Assembly (NCBI RefSeq): GCF_009861505.1
Contig: NZ_WTFT01000011.1
Location: 289,653-353,652, forward strand
Source of the DNA: Pseudomonas izuensis
Lineage (GTDB): Bacteria > Pseudomonadota > Gammaproteobacteria > Pseudomonadales > Pseudomonadaceae
Length of the DNA: 64,000 nt
Reading direction: 5' to 3'
In this document: positions 15,247 through 23,513 of the stretch, piece by piece
How positions within the stretch are numbered: the first letter of the stretch is position 1
How the letters are laid out: every line of letters begins with the position of its first letter
The notes under the pieces: generated by a model
Databases searched by the model: none
What the model was told of the DNA's origin: nothing
Seen by the model: the letters and a program-made list of their open reading frames with translations, nothing else
Made by a program: the position numbers and the translations under genes

Positions 15247-16424
15247 GGTTCTACCTTTCGGGTCGGATCTGCGGGCTTGGTCTGAACGCCTGTTTCGTAA
15301 TTGAACTCGCCAAGGTGTTTTCCTCGTTTGGTGTATTTTTCAACAGCACCGTGTCGAAAGTCCCATTCGTAAATTATGCCGTTTCTGTCCTTCCAACGAG
15401 GTCGTAGTCCACCACCTCCTTTTATTGGCGTTTTGGGAGCAGCCCATCGAGCGTCGGGAAAACCAGAGAGAAAGTCAGGTTTTTGGTGGTAGTTACGATG
15501 AGGCACACTTACCACAACATAAACCGGCCGCACCCCCGACCCCACCGGAAACACAAGAATGAAATCCCTGTACTCAGGCGGATAAATCGGATTCACGATG
15601 ATGGCGTCAGCTTGCTTAGTCGGCGGAAAAACCCAGATATGCGGCGCTTGCGGGGCGGCTTCCGGTTTGGGGATGCCGAGGATGTCGGCGCCGTCGACGG
15701 CCGGGGTCCAGATCAGTTCGATGCCTTCACCGAGGTCGGCAACGTACTGGCTGCCGCGCATCGCGATCTGCACGACATCGACCATTTCCCAATCGCGGTT
15801 GTTGCCGGTGTAGAAGCCGTAGCCCTTCAGACTGCCATCCGCCTGTTGTTCGATTTGCAGGCGCACGCGGGTGCGGGCCTGTTTGAGGGCGCGCAGTTGG
15901 TCTTCGGAGTAGAGGGCGCTGTCGCCCAGGCTGGGTGTCCAGAACACGGCGACCAGGCCGGCCAAGGCAGCGCTTGCCGCAGCGCCGATGGCTGGCATGA
16001 CCTGCATGGCTGGAGAGCGCAGTGCCAGTCGGCCGACACCCAGCGAAAGAGTCGAACCGCTGATCGTTTGCAGATTCAGCAGTCCGCCATCGTCCACCTC
16101 GCGAGCACCGAGCCAGGCGATTTCACCGTAGTCCTCGAGGCTGTCGGTGGGCACCATGCCCGAGGGGTTCGAATAGTTGATGACCGCGTCTGGCAGCTTG
16201 CAGGACTTGGCGAAGACGCATCCCGCTTGAACCGTTTTTTGTTCGACCTCGCCAAGCTGGCGCTTGCGCATGTATGCGTCTTGCCTGGCGAGCATGGCCT
16301 CGTGTTCTTTTTGCCGGGCTTCGCGCTCGGCCAGTTCGCGGGCCGTTATAGGGCGGTAGGTGACGTGATGCCCATCACCGGAGGGTGGGTTTCTAACCTG
16401 GGGAATGTGCTTGTTGCGAGCCAC
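15243..16424 (-). CDS. S-type pyocin-domain toxin with C-terminal colicin-E3-type 16S rRNase domain
   Basis: The 393-residue product starts at a GTG with AAGGA 7 bases upstream. Residues 1-130 form a charged N-terminal region with a Cys pair (GCVFAKSC). About 140-165 is a hydrophobic Ala-rich stretch. About 170-300 resembles the S-type pyocin domain (IWTPAVDGADILGIPKPE, VNPIYPPEYRDFILVFPV). Residues about 330-393 match the colicin E3 nuclease: GGGGLRPRWKDRNG, then YEWDFRHGAVEKY with Asp355, His358 and Glu362, and Arg389 in DPTRK, the positions of the E3 catalytic residues. E3 cuts 16S rRNA at the decoding site. No receptor-binding domain, TonB box or lysis gene is evident, so the delivery route is unclear. 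Confidence 0.85.
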   Translation of the reverse strand: MARNKHIPQVRNPPSGDGHHVTYRPITARELAEREARQKEHEAMLARQDAYMRKRQLGEVEQKTVQAGCVFAKSCKLPDAVINYSNPSGMVPTDSLEDYGEIAWLGAREVDDGGLLNLQTISGSTLSLGVGRLALRSPAMQVMPAIGAAASAALAGLVAVFWTPSLGDSALYSEDQLRALKQARTRVRLQIEQQADGSLKGYGFYTGNNRDWEMVDVVQIAMRGSQYVADLGEGIELIWTPAVDGADILGIPKPEAAPQAPHIWVFPPTKQADAIIVNPIYPPEYRDFILVFPVGSGVRPVYVVVSVPHRNYHQKPDFLSGFPDARWAAPKTPIKGGGGLRPRWKDRNGIIYEWDFRHGAVEKYTKRGKHLGEFNYETGVQTKPADPTRKVEP

Positions 16425-16451
16425 TGTCAGTCCTTGTGTGTTCGTCCATCG

Positions 16452-16472
16452 GCAGCCCCGGATAGGGGCTGC
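16452..16472. promoter_or_regulatory. Perfect inverted repeat between nhaA and the toxin gene
   Basis: GCAGCCCC/GGGGCTGC forms an 8-base stem with a 5-base loop, 27 bases before the toxin start. Without a U-run it could be a weak nhaA terminator or an operator for the toxin. No LexA box is visible here. Confidence 0.4.
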
Positions 16473-16545
16473 GCGACGTTAACGAACGGGACACTTTGTG
16501 GCTGTAGGACGGGTCGATAATGACCTTGGGAATTGTCTCTGATGC

Positions 16546-17733
16546 TCAGGATGGTAGGGCCGTGTTTTTGCGACTCGCCGCCGCCGTCACCGCATAACCG
16601 ATCAACGCTGCCAGTATCGAACCGGTCAGAATCCCCATCCGGTCCATTCCGGCGTATTCGCTGGCGCCCGGGACGAAGGCCAGGGAACCGACGAACAGGC
16701 TCATGGTGAAACCGATACCGCAGAGGATCGCCACGCCCAGTACCTGACCCCAGTTGGCGCCTTGGGGCAGGGCGGCGATGCCGGTTTTTACCGCCAGCCA
16801 GGTCAGGCCGAACACGCCGAGGGTCTTGCCTAGCAGGAGGCCCACCGCAATGCCCATCGGCACGTGATGGGTGAAGCTCTCGACGGTTACACCGCTCAGG
16901 GACAGGCCGGCGTTGGCGAAGGCAAACAGCGGCAGAATGCCGTAGGCCACCCATGGATGGAGGGCGTGCTCCAGGGTTAGCAAGGGCGACGATTCGGCGT
17001 TTTTCGTGCGCAGGGGAATGCAGAAAGCCAGGGTCACGCCCGCCAGCGTGGCGTGCACACCACTCTTGAGTACGCAGACCCAGAGGATCAGGCCAATGAT
17101 CATGTACGGCCCGAGCTTGACCACGCCGATTCGGTTCATGCCGATCAGCGCCGCGATGCAGGCCGCGGCCAGCGCCAGGGAAAGGGTCGACAGCGCACCG
17201 GAATAGAAGATCGCGATGATGATGATCGCGCCGAGGTCGTCGATGATCGCCAGGGTCATCAGGAACAGTTTCAGCGACACGGGAACCCGTTTACCCAGCA
17301 GTGCCAGCACACCGAGCGCGAAGGCGATGTCGGTGGCGGTCGGGATCGCCCAGCCGCCAAGCGCCGGCGGGTTGTCACGGTTGAGGAACCAGTAGATCAG
17401 TGCCGGTACCACCATGCCACCAATGGCGGCCGCGCCGGGCAGGACGATTTGCGAAGGCTTGGACAGCTGTCCGTCGAGGACTTCGCGCTTCACTTCCAGG
17501 CCGATCAACAGAAAGAACAGGGCCATCAGGCCGTCGTTGATCCACAGCAGCAGCGGCTTGGCGATCTTCAATGCGCCGACCTGGGCCACCACGGGCGTGT
17601 CCAGCAGGCCGTTGTACAGCCACGACAGCGAGGAATTATTGATGATCAAAGCCAGAATGGCTGCGGCGATCAATAACAGACCGCTGGCAGCTTCCAACTG
17701 AAAGAAACGCGTGAAAGTGCTACGCAGAGGCAA
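16546..17733 (-). CDS. nhaA: Na+/H+ antiporter NhaA
   Basis: The 395-residue product has about twelve membrane helices and clear NhaA motifs. [19 protein letters not shown] holds the equivalent of E. coli Asp133, and [15 protein letters not shown] holds the Asp163-Asp164 pair that binds Na+. NhaA exchanges two H+ for one Na+ across the inner membrane. The start is TTG at 17733, supported by GGAG 8 bases upstream; no ATG lies nearby in frame. The promoter region is unusually AT-rich with repeats. Confidence 0.95.
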   Translation of the reverse strand: MPLRSTFTRFFQLEAASGLLLIAAAILALIINNSSLSWLYNGLLDTPVVAQVGALKIAKPLLLWINDGLMALFFLLIGLEVKREVLDGQLSKPSQIVLPGAAAIGGMVVPALIYWFLNRDNPPALGGWAIPTATDIAFALGVLALLGKRVPVSLKLFLMTLAIIDDLGAIIIIAIFYSGALSTLSLALAAACIAALIGMNRIGVVKLGPYMIIGLILWVCVLKSGVHATLAGVTLAFCIPLRTKNAESSPLLTLEHALHPWVAYGILPLFAFANAGLSLSGVTVESFTHHVPMGIAVGLLLGKTLGVFGLTWLAVKTGIAALPQGANWGQVLGVAILCGIGFTMSLFVGSLAFVPGASEYAGMDRMGILTGSILAALIGYAVTAAASRKNTALPS

Positions 17734-17797
17734 AGTCGCTCTCCATCGATGAGTTCAAAAAGGTGGGACACCCTAACCCGTACCCTTAGAAGTTAAA

Positions 17798-17825
17798 ACA
17801 AAAGTTATATTCTTTTTTGTTATAT
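17798..17825. promoter_or_regulatory. AT-rich repeat in the nhaA promoter
   Basis: GTTATAT occurs twice (17804-17810, 17819-17825), and ACAAAA/TTTTTTGT forms an overlapping inverted repeat. It is about 70 bases upstream of the nhaA start in an otherwise GC-rich genome, so a regulator site or an UP-element-like promoter part is plausible. Confidence 0.35.
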
Positions 17826-17973
17826 GTCGTTACAAGCCGCTTTCCACGAACGGACCTGAGCCTAGCAGTTGCCGGGCGTATTGGACCGCAGCTGTACCTG
17901 TGCGCGATGTAGGATTTTTCCTAAGCTTGTTGATTGAGCCAGACTCCTGCCCGATTCAACGAGATCATCAACT

Positions 17974-19068
17974 ATGAGCGACAACCGCCAGTGGGCCCGC
18001 GAAGCCATCCGGATCATCGAAGCCGACTTCCAGCGCAGCGCCGACACCCACCTGATCCCCTTGCCGCTGCCGGGTTTCCCGGGCATCGAGTTGTACTTCA
18101 AGGATGAATCCAGCCATCCCACCGGCAGCCTCAAGCATCGTTTGGCCCGTTCGTTGTTCCTGTATGCGTTGTGTAACGGCTGGCTCAAACCCGGTGCGCC
18201 GGTGATCGAAGCCTCCAGCGGTTCGACGGCGATTTCCGAAGCGTATTTCGCCCGGTTGCTGGGCGTCCCGTTCATTGCGGTGGTGCCGGCCAGCACGTCC
18301 AAGGAAAAAATCGCACAGATTGCGTTCTACGGTGGCCAGACCCATCTGGTCGATGATCCGACGCAGATTTACGCCGAGTCCGAACGACTGGCGCGAGAAC
18401 ATGATGGGCATTACATCGACCAGTTCACCTACGCCGAACGTGCCACCGACTGGCGGGCGAACAACAACATTGCCGAATCGATTTTCCAGCAGATGCGTTT
18501 CGAAAAGTATCCGGAACCAAGCTGGCTGATCTCCAGCCCGGGCACCGGCGGCACCACGGCCACCCTGGGGCGTTACGTGCGCTACCGCCAACATTGCACC
18601 CGCGTACTGTGTGCCGATGCCGAGCGTTCGGTGTTCTTCGATTACTACCAGACCGGCAATGCCAGCCTGCGCCTGGATCATGGTTCGCGAATCGAAGGCA
18701 TTGGCCGGCCACGGGTGGAGGCGTCGTTCCTGCCCAAGGTGATCGACGCGATGGTCAAGGTGCCGGACGCGTTGTCACTGGCGGCCATGCACTACCTGGC
18801 CGAGCGATTGGGACGACATGTTGGCGGTTCGAGCGGAACCAACCTGATTGGCGCACTGATGGCGGCGCAGCAAATGGCGGCGGCGGGGGAGACGGGATCA
18901 ATCGTGGCGATCCTGTGCGACAGCGGCGAGCGCTATGCCACGACGTATTACGATCAGAAATGGCTCAAGGCCGAGGGGTATGAGTTGAGCGGGTTGATGG
19001 CGGTGGTGGCTGCAAGTGTCGAACAGGGCGTGGCGCTGCCGGCCAGCGTGTTGCGCGCCAATATCTAA
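17974..19068 (+). CDS. PLP-dependent cysteine synthase-family enzyme, Cds1-like L-cysteine desulfhydrase
   Basis: The 364-residue product is a fold-type II PLP enzyme. The Schiff-base Lys is probably Lys54 in SSHPTGSLKHR; SSGSTAISEAYFA, SSPGTGGTTATLGRY and GGSSGTN are the substrate- and phosphate-binding loops. The pattern fits the Cds1 group of L-cysteine desulfhydrases, which release H2S, pyruvate and ammonia, better than CysK or CysM, whose Lys motif is PxxSxKDR. Substrate remains uncertain. It is a single gene, followed by a REPIN. Confidence 0.85.
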   Translation: MSDNRQWAREAIRIIEADFQRSADTHLIPLPLPGFPGIELYFKDESSHPTGSLKHRLARSLFLYALCNGWLKPGAPVIEASSGSTAISEAYFARLLGVPFIAVVPASTSKEKIAQIAFYGGQTHLVDDPTQIYAESERLAREHDGHYIDQFTYAERATDWRANNNIAESIFQQMRFEKYPEPSWLISSPGTGGTTATLGRYVRYRQHCTRVLCADAERSVFFDYYQTGNASLRLDHGSRIEGIGRPRVEASFLPKVIDAMVKVPDALSLAAMHYLAERLGRHVGGSSGTNLIGALMAAQQMAAAGETGSIVAILCDSGERYATTYYDQKWLKAEGYELSGLMAVVAASVEQGVALPASVLRANI

Positions 19069-19083
19069 CGCCGAACAAGGAAT

Positions 19084-19168
19084 CTGTAGGAGCTGGCTTG
19101 CCAGCGAAGGGGCCCTCGCCAATACGACTTTCTCCAGGCCGTCTTCGCCGGCAAGCCAGCTCCTACAG
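19084..19168. repeat. REPIN, GGAGCTGGCTTGCCAGCGA type
   Basis: Arms 19084-19109 and 19143-19168 are inverted copies of the core GGAGCTGGCTTGCCAGCGA, the second with a CCGGC variant. It lies between the convergent PLP-enzyme and FAD-oxidoreductase genes, where it could serve both 3' ends. Confidence 0.85.
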
Positions 19169-19177
19169 GGGGTTGGG

Positions 19178-20791
19178 TTAAGCCTCCAGGCCGAGGATGT
19201 CCCGGGCCACCGCTTCCGCAATCCGAATCCCGTCGACACCCGCCGACAAGATCCCCCCGGCGTAACCCGCGCCTTCACCCGCTGGGAACAAGCCCTTTAC
19301 GTTCAGGCTCTGCAGCGATTCGTTGCGGGTGATCCGCAGTGGCGAAGAGGTGCGGGTCTCGATCCCGGTCAACACCGCATCGTGCAGCGAGTAACCGCGA
19401 ATCTGCTTCTCGAACGCCGGCAAGGCTTCGCGAATGGCTTCGATGGCAAAGGCCGGCAAAGCCAGCGCCAGGTCGCCCAGGGCAACGCCCGGCTTGTAGG
19501 ACGGTTCAACGCTGCCCAGTTCGGTGGACGGCTTGCCGGCGATAAAGTCGCCGACCAGTTGCGCCGGTGCTTCGTAGTTGCTGCCGCCCAAGACGTAGGC
19601 GTGGGACTCCAGGCGTTCCTGCAACTCGATACCCGCCAGCGGACCGCCCGGATAGTCAACCTCCGGGGTAATGCCGACCACGATGCCGGAGTTGGCATTG
19701 CGTTCGTTACGCGAGTACTGGCTCATGCCGTTGGTGACTACGCGGTTCGGCTCGGACGTCGCCGCCACCACGGTGCCGCCCGGGCACATGCAGAAGCTGT
19801 AGACCGAGCGACCGTTCTTGGCGTGGTGCACCAGTTTGTAATCGGCGGCACCCAGTTTCGGGTGGCCGGCGTACTTGCCCAGGCGCGCGCGGTCGATCAG
19901 CGACTGCGGGTGCTCGATACGGAAACCCACCGAGAACGGTTTGGCCTCCATGTACACGCCCCGGCCGTGGAGCATACGGAAAGTGTCCCGGGCACTGTGG
20001 CCGAGGGCCAGGATCACGTGTTTCGAATGGATCTGCTCGCCGCCGTGGAGTTCGACGCCGACCAGTTGCCCGTCTTCGATCAGCACGTCGGTGACCCGCT
20101 GCTGGAAGCGCACTTCACCGCCGAGGGCGCGGATTTCTTCACGCATGTTTTCCACGACACCGGTCAAGCGGAACGTACCGATGTGCGGTTTGCTGACGTA
20201 GAGGATTTCTTCCGGCGCGCCGGCCTTGACGAACTCGTGCAGGACTTTGCGGCCCAGGAATTTCGGGTCCTTGATCTGGCTGTAGAGCTTGCCGTCGGAG
20301 AATGTCCCCGCGCCGCCTTCGCCGAATTGCACGTTCGACTCGGGGTTGAGCACGCTTTTACGCCATAGACCCCAGGTGTCCTTGGTGCGCTGACGCACAT
20401 CCGGGCCGCGCTCGAGGATGATCGGCTTGAAGCCCATTTGCGCCAGCAGCAGGCCGGCGAAAATGCCGCAGGGTCCGAAGCCGACGACGACCGGGCGCGA
20501 GCCTAGGTCGGCCGGCGCCTGGCCGACCATTTTGTAGCTGACATCCGGCGCCACGTTGACGTTACGGTCATCGGCGAACTTGTGCAGCACCGAGGCCTCG
20601 TCGCGAACGTTGAGGTCGATGGTGTAGATGAAGCACAGCTCGGAAGATTTTTTACGCGCATCGTAGCTGCGCTTGAACAAGGTGAAGTCGAGCAAGTCAT
20701 CGCTGGCGATGCCCAGGCGCTGCACGATGGCAGGACGCAGGTCTTCATCGGGATGATCGATCGGCAACTTGAGTTCGGTGATTCGTAACAT
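19178..20791 (-). CDS. NAD(P)/FAD-dependent oxidoreductase, large BaiN/HI0933-like type
   Basis: The 537-residue product has an N-terminal extension of about 95 residues (ITELKLPIDHPDEDLRPAIV) before the FAD-binding motif VVVGFGPCGIFAGLLLAQMG. It also has GGAGTFSDGKLYS, GHSARDTFRML and the C-terminal FAD motif FPAGEGAGYAGGILSAGVDG. This is the widespread conserved flavoprotein family of unknown substrate (COG2509-like). It appears cytoplasmic and monocistronic; nearby genes give no functional hint. Confidence 0.85.
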   Translation of the reverse strand: MLRITELKLPIDHPDEDLRPAIVQRLGIASDDLLDFTLFKRSYDARKKSSELCFIYTIDLNVRDEASVLHKFADDRNVNVAPDVSYKMVGQAPADLGSRPVVVGFGPCGIFAGLLLAQMGFKPIILERGPDVRQRTKDTWGLWRKSVLNPESNVQFGEGGAGTFSDGKLYSQIKDPKFLGRKVLHEFVKAGAPEEILYVSKPHIGTFRLTGVVENMREEIRALGGEVRFQQRVTDVLIEDGQLVGVELHGGEQIHSKHVILALGHSARDTFRMLHGRGVYMEAKPFSVGFRIEHPQSLIDRARLGKYAGHPKLGAADYKLVHHAKNGRSVYSFCMCPGGTVVAATSEPNRVVTNGMSQYSRNERNANSGIVVGITPEVDYPGGPLAGIELQERLESHAYVLGGSNYEAPAQLVGDFIAGKPSTELGSVEPSYKPGVALGDLALALPAFAIEAIREALPAFEKQIRGYSLHDAVLTGIETRTSSPLRITRNESLQSLNVKGLFPAGEGAGYAGGILSAGVDGIRIAEAVARDILGLEA

Positions 20792-20886
20792 GGCGGGATC
20801 CGGTTCGCGGGGCGCATAACTGCGCCAGGGCGTTTGAAGCCGGCGATTATAAGCCGCAATGAACCGGTCCCGTGAGGCCTAAACGA

Positions 20887-21552
20887 TCAGTCGTCGCGCG
20901 ATCCGCCGAAATACCCGCAACCGCGTTGTACCTGGCCGTCGATTCGCAGTTCGGCACTCATGTGCTGGATGCTGCCGGTGCCGCTGTCGACGCAACGTTG
21001 CGGTGCGACCCACAGTTCGATGTGCTGATTATTGGCTTCGGTGCTGAGATTGAAGCGGCCATCGCCCAGTTGCTCTTCGACGTAGGGCACCGCCAATGGC
21101 GGCTGGCCGGCGCGGTCGATGACCATGCCTTTACCGCTGACTCTCACGCTCCACTCGGGAGCATGGCCGGCAGCGCGCAGAATCAGCAGTTTGAAGTTGG
21201 GATCGTCACAGGCGTTGCCCGAGCGCTCGACGCGGTACAGCTGTTCGAGGTCGAGTTGCCCGTCACCGGAGCCGGAAACGATCCGGCCGCGCACATCGGC
21301 AAACAGTTTGCCCTGGGCATCGGCAAGGCTTGCGGCTTGTTGCAGGATGCTTGTGCCGCCCGTGTCATTGACTGCATAACGACGTTGCTCGCCGCACGGC
21401 TGGAACAACAGCTTGCCGTCGGCGGCGCTCAACTGGCCTTGCATGCGGGTCTGGCCGACATGGGAAGCGCTTTCACGCGCGCCGTCGAACAACTGGCATG
21501 CGGCAAATAACGGAAGCAGGGCAACAAGGACTAAGGAACGGGCAGCGCGCAT
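20887..21552 (-). CDS. Conserved lipoprotein, COG3650-like
   Basis: The ATG at 21552 gives a 221-residue lipoprotein (RSLVLVALLPLFAAC). After the lipidated Cys come a short helix and two related beta segments. One is QGQLSAADGKLLFQPCGEQRRYAV, with a Cys shared by the family, and the other reads WSVRVSGKGMVIDR with a nearby SGNACDDPN. The family is predicted to be an outer-membrane or periplasmic lipoprotein of unknown role. An ATG 18 bases upstream is possible but lengthens the basic N-terminus without gain. Confidence 0.75.
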   Translation of the reverse strand: MRAARSLVLVALLPLFAACQLFDGARESASHVGQTRMQGQLSAADGKLLFQPCGEQRRYAVNDTGGTSILQQAASLADAQGKLFADVRGRIVSGSGDGQLDLEQLYRVERSGNACDDPNFKLLILRAAGHAPEWSVRVSGKGMVIDRAGQPPLAVPYVEEQLGDGRFNLSTEANNQHIELWVAPQRCVDSGTGSIQHMSAELRIDGQVQRGCGYFGGSRDD

Positions 21553-21631
21553 CTTGGGGTCTCCTGACAAGTGCCGCCACGTTACTCAGACTGACCGTTC
21601 ATCACAACCCTGCCGACGGGTGTCAATCCCA

Positions 21632-21732
21632 CTGTAGGAGCGAGCTGGCTCGCGAAAAACCTGAAGGCGCCGCGTTCTTCAGATTGCCCTCGCCATCGTT
21701 AACGGCCATCGCGAGCGAGCTCGCTCCTACAG
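21632..21732. repeat. REPIN, GTAGGAGCGAGCTGGCTCGCG type
   Basis: Arms 21632-21656 and 21708-21732 are inverted, with GGAGCGAGCTGGCTCGCGA against a complement carrying GAGCGAGCTCGC. It lies between the lipoprotein gene and the SDR gene. Confidence 0.8.
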
Positions 21733-21745
21733 GAGGCGTGGTTTG

Positions 21746-22342
21746 TCAGATGTGAAAGGTCTGACCGGTCTGCAAGCCTTCGACACTCTTGGCGTAGGCC
21801 AATGCCACATCGGCTGCCGGAACCGGTTTGAAACCACGGAAGTAGGGTGCGTATTTGCCCATGGCTTCGACCAGTACGTTCGGGCTGATCGAGTTCACCC
21901 GCAATCCACGTGGCAATTCGATGGCTGCTGCACGAACGAAGCTGTCCAGCGCACCGTTGACCAGTGCTGCCGAGGCGCCGCTGAGGATAGGGTCGTGGCT
22001 GAGTACGCCAGTGGTGAAGGTGAACGACGCGCCGTCATTGGCGAATTCGCGGCCAATCAGCAGCAGGTTGACCTGGCCCATCAGCTTGTCTTTCAGGCCC
22101 AGGGCAAAACTCTCTTCGGTCATTTCAGCCAGTGGGGCGAAGGTCACGTTGCCGGCGGCGCAGATCAGTGCATCGAACTTGCCGGTCTGCTCGAACAGTT
22201 TGCGAATCGAGGCGCTGTCGCTGATGTCCACCTGGAAATCACCGCTGTTGCGGCCGATGCGGACGATTTCGTGGCGTTGGGACAGTTCCTTGTCGATTGC
22301 CGAACCGATGGTGCCGCCTGCGCCGATCAAAAGAATCTTCAT
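21746..22342 (-). CDS. Short-chain dehydrogenase/reductase-like protein without the YxxxK motif
   Basis: The 198-residue product has the SDR nucleotide site ILLIGAGGTIGSAI near the N-terminus, a short Asp-containing loop (DFQVDISDSASI), and the equivalent of NNAG as CAAGNVTFAP. At the catalytic Tyr-x-x-x-Lys position it reads SGASAALVNGALDSF, so the active-site Tyr and Lys are absent. Related short proteins in Pseudomonas share this. It may bind a dinucleotide without classical dehydrogenase chemistry. It is divergent from a LysR gene, 105 bases apart, which suggests control by that regulator. The start at 22342 has GGAAC upstream; a longer frame overlaps the LysR promoter. Confidence 0.8.
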   Translation of the reverse strand: MKILLIGAGGTIGSAIDKELSQRHEIVRIGRNSGDFQVDISDSASIRKLFEQTGKFDALICAAGNVTFAPLAEMTEESFALGLKDKLMGQVNLLLIGREFANDGASFTFTTGVLSHDPILSGASAALVNGALDSFVRAAAIELPRGLRVNSISPNVLVEAMGKYAPYFRGFKPVPAADVALAYAKSVEGLQTGQTFHI

Positions 22343-22447
22343 GTTGCCGTTCCTCCACGGGATTGAATGTGGCTTCAGTTTAGTGTGGTTTTTTCCACTG
22401 ATAAGCGCGCTAATAGGCAACCTTTGGTTTTCAAATGGAAACAATCC

Positions 22448-23356
22448 ATGAGTGAAATGGATGATCTCGCGGCGTTCGCTGTGCTAGTCGAAGCGGGCAG
22501 TTTTACCTTGGCTGCGCAGCAACTCGGGTGCAGCAAGGGACAACTGTCCAAACGCATCAGCCAACTGGAAACGCAGTTTTCGGTGGTGTTGCTGCAACGC
22601 ACCACGCGCCGCTTGAGCCTGACGGCGGCTGGCGCGGCGTTGTTGCCGCAGGCGCAAGCACTCGTAGTGCAAGTGGAGAGAGCACGTCAGGCGTTGGCGC
22701 GGCTGAAGGACGATATGGCGGGCCCGGTGCGTATGACGGTTCCGGTATCACTGGGGGAAACCTTCTTCGATGGCTTGCTGTTGGAATTCTCGGCCAAATA
22801 CCCCGAAGTGCAGATCGAGCTGGAGCTCAATAACAGTTACCGAGAACTGTCCCGCGACGGTTTCGATCTGGCGATCCGCTCCGACGTAGCCAATGACCAG
22901 AGACTGGTGGCGCGCCCGCTGTTGGCGTGGCACGAAATGACCTGCGCCAGCCCGGCCTATCTGGAGCAGTTCGGTGAACCGCAGACACCCCAGGCGTTGA
23001 TCGAGCACCGATGCCTGCTCAACAGCCATTACAGCGGTCGCGAAGAATGGCTCTATCACCAGCAACACGAATTGTTGCGAGTACGGGTGTCCGGACCGTT
23101 TGCCAGCAACCATTACAGCTTGCTGAAGAAGGCTGCACTGGCCGGCGCCGGCATTGCCCGTTTGCCGTCCTACCTGTTGCCGATGGAATTGGCTGACGGG
23201 CGTTTGCGTTGGCTCCTGCGTGATTATCAGACCCGGAGCATGCCCATGTACCTGGTGCATCCGTATCAGGGCGGGTTGCCGAAACGCACGCAGGTGCTGG
23301 CGGATTACTTGATGGGGTGGTTCAAGCGCAGTGGGGAGGCGCTGGATCGGCTGTAG
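22448..23356 (+). CDS. LysR-family transcriptional regulator
   Basis: The 302-residue product has the LysR helix-turn-helix at the N-terminus (FTLAAQQLGCSKGQLSKRISQLE, about 20-42) and an effector-binding domain of the CrgA/DsdC-like type (PVRMTVPVSLGETFFDGLLLEF). The divergent SDR-like gene is the probable target. The UAG stop lies within the REP arm CTGTAGGAGC, so the repeat defines the last codons. Confidence 0.9.
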   Translation: MSEMDDLAAFAVLVEAGSFTLAAQQLGCSKGQLSKRISQLETQFSVVLLQRTTRRLSLTAAGAALLPQAQALVVQVERARQALARLKDDMAGPVRMTVPVSLGETFFDGLLLEFSAKYPEVQIELELNNSYRELSRDGFDLAIRSDVANDQRLVARPLLAWHEMTCASPAYLEQFGEPQTPQALIEHRCLLNSHYSGREEWLYHQQHELLRVRVSGPFASNHYSLLKKAALAGAGIARLPSYLLPMELADGRLRWLLRDYQTRSMPMYLVHPYQGGLPKRTQVLADYLMGWFKRSGEALDRL

Positions 23357-23452
23357 GAGCGAGCTTGCTCGCGATGGACGTAAACGATAACGAGGACTGT
23401 CTGGATCAACGTGGCGTTCTTACGTTTTTCGCGAGCAAGCTCGCTCCTACAG
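23351..23452. repeat. REPIN overlapping the lysR-type stop codon
   Basis: Arms 23351-23375 and 23428-23452 are inverted copies of GGAGCGAGCTTGCTCGCGA. The left arm provides the TAG stop of the upstream regulator gene. Confidence 0.85.
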
Positions 23453-23470
23453 GGGGCTTTGACGAGGCAT

Positions 23471-23499
23471 AAAAAAACGGCCCGAAGGCCGTTTTTTTG
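23471..23499. terminator. Bidirectional terminator downstream of livF
   Basis: AACGGCC/GGCCGTT with a CGAA loop is flanked by an A-run on the left and a T-run on the right, so it can end the liv operon from the right and the LysR transcript from the left. Confidence 0.85.
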
Positions 23500-23513
23500 T
23501 TTACCGCAAAGGC

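Noticed and set aside
16425..16545. LexA-controlled pyocin promoter
   Set aside because: No CTG-N10-CAG site is present upstream of the toxin gene; only a short inverted repeat was seen.
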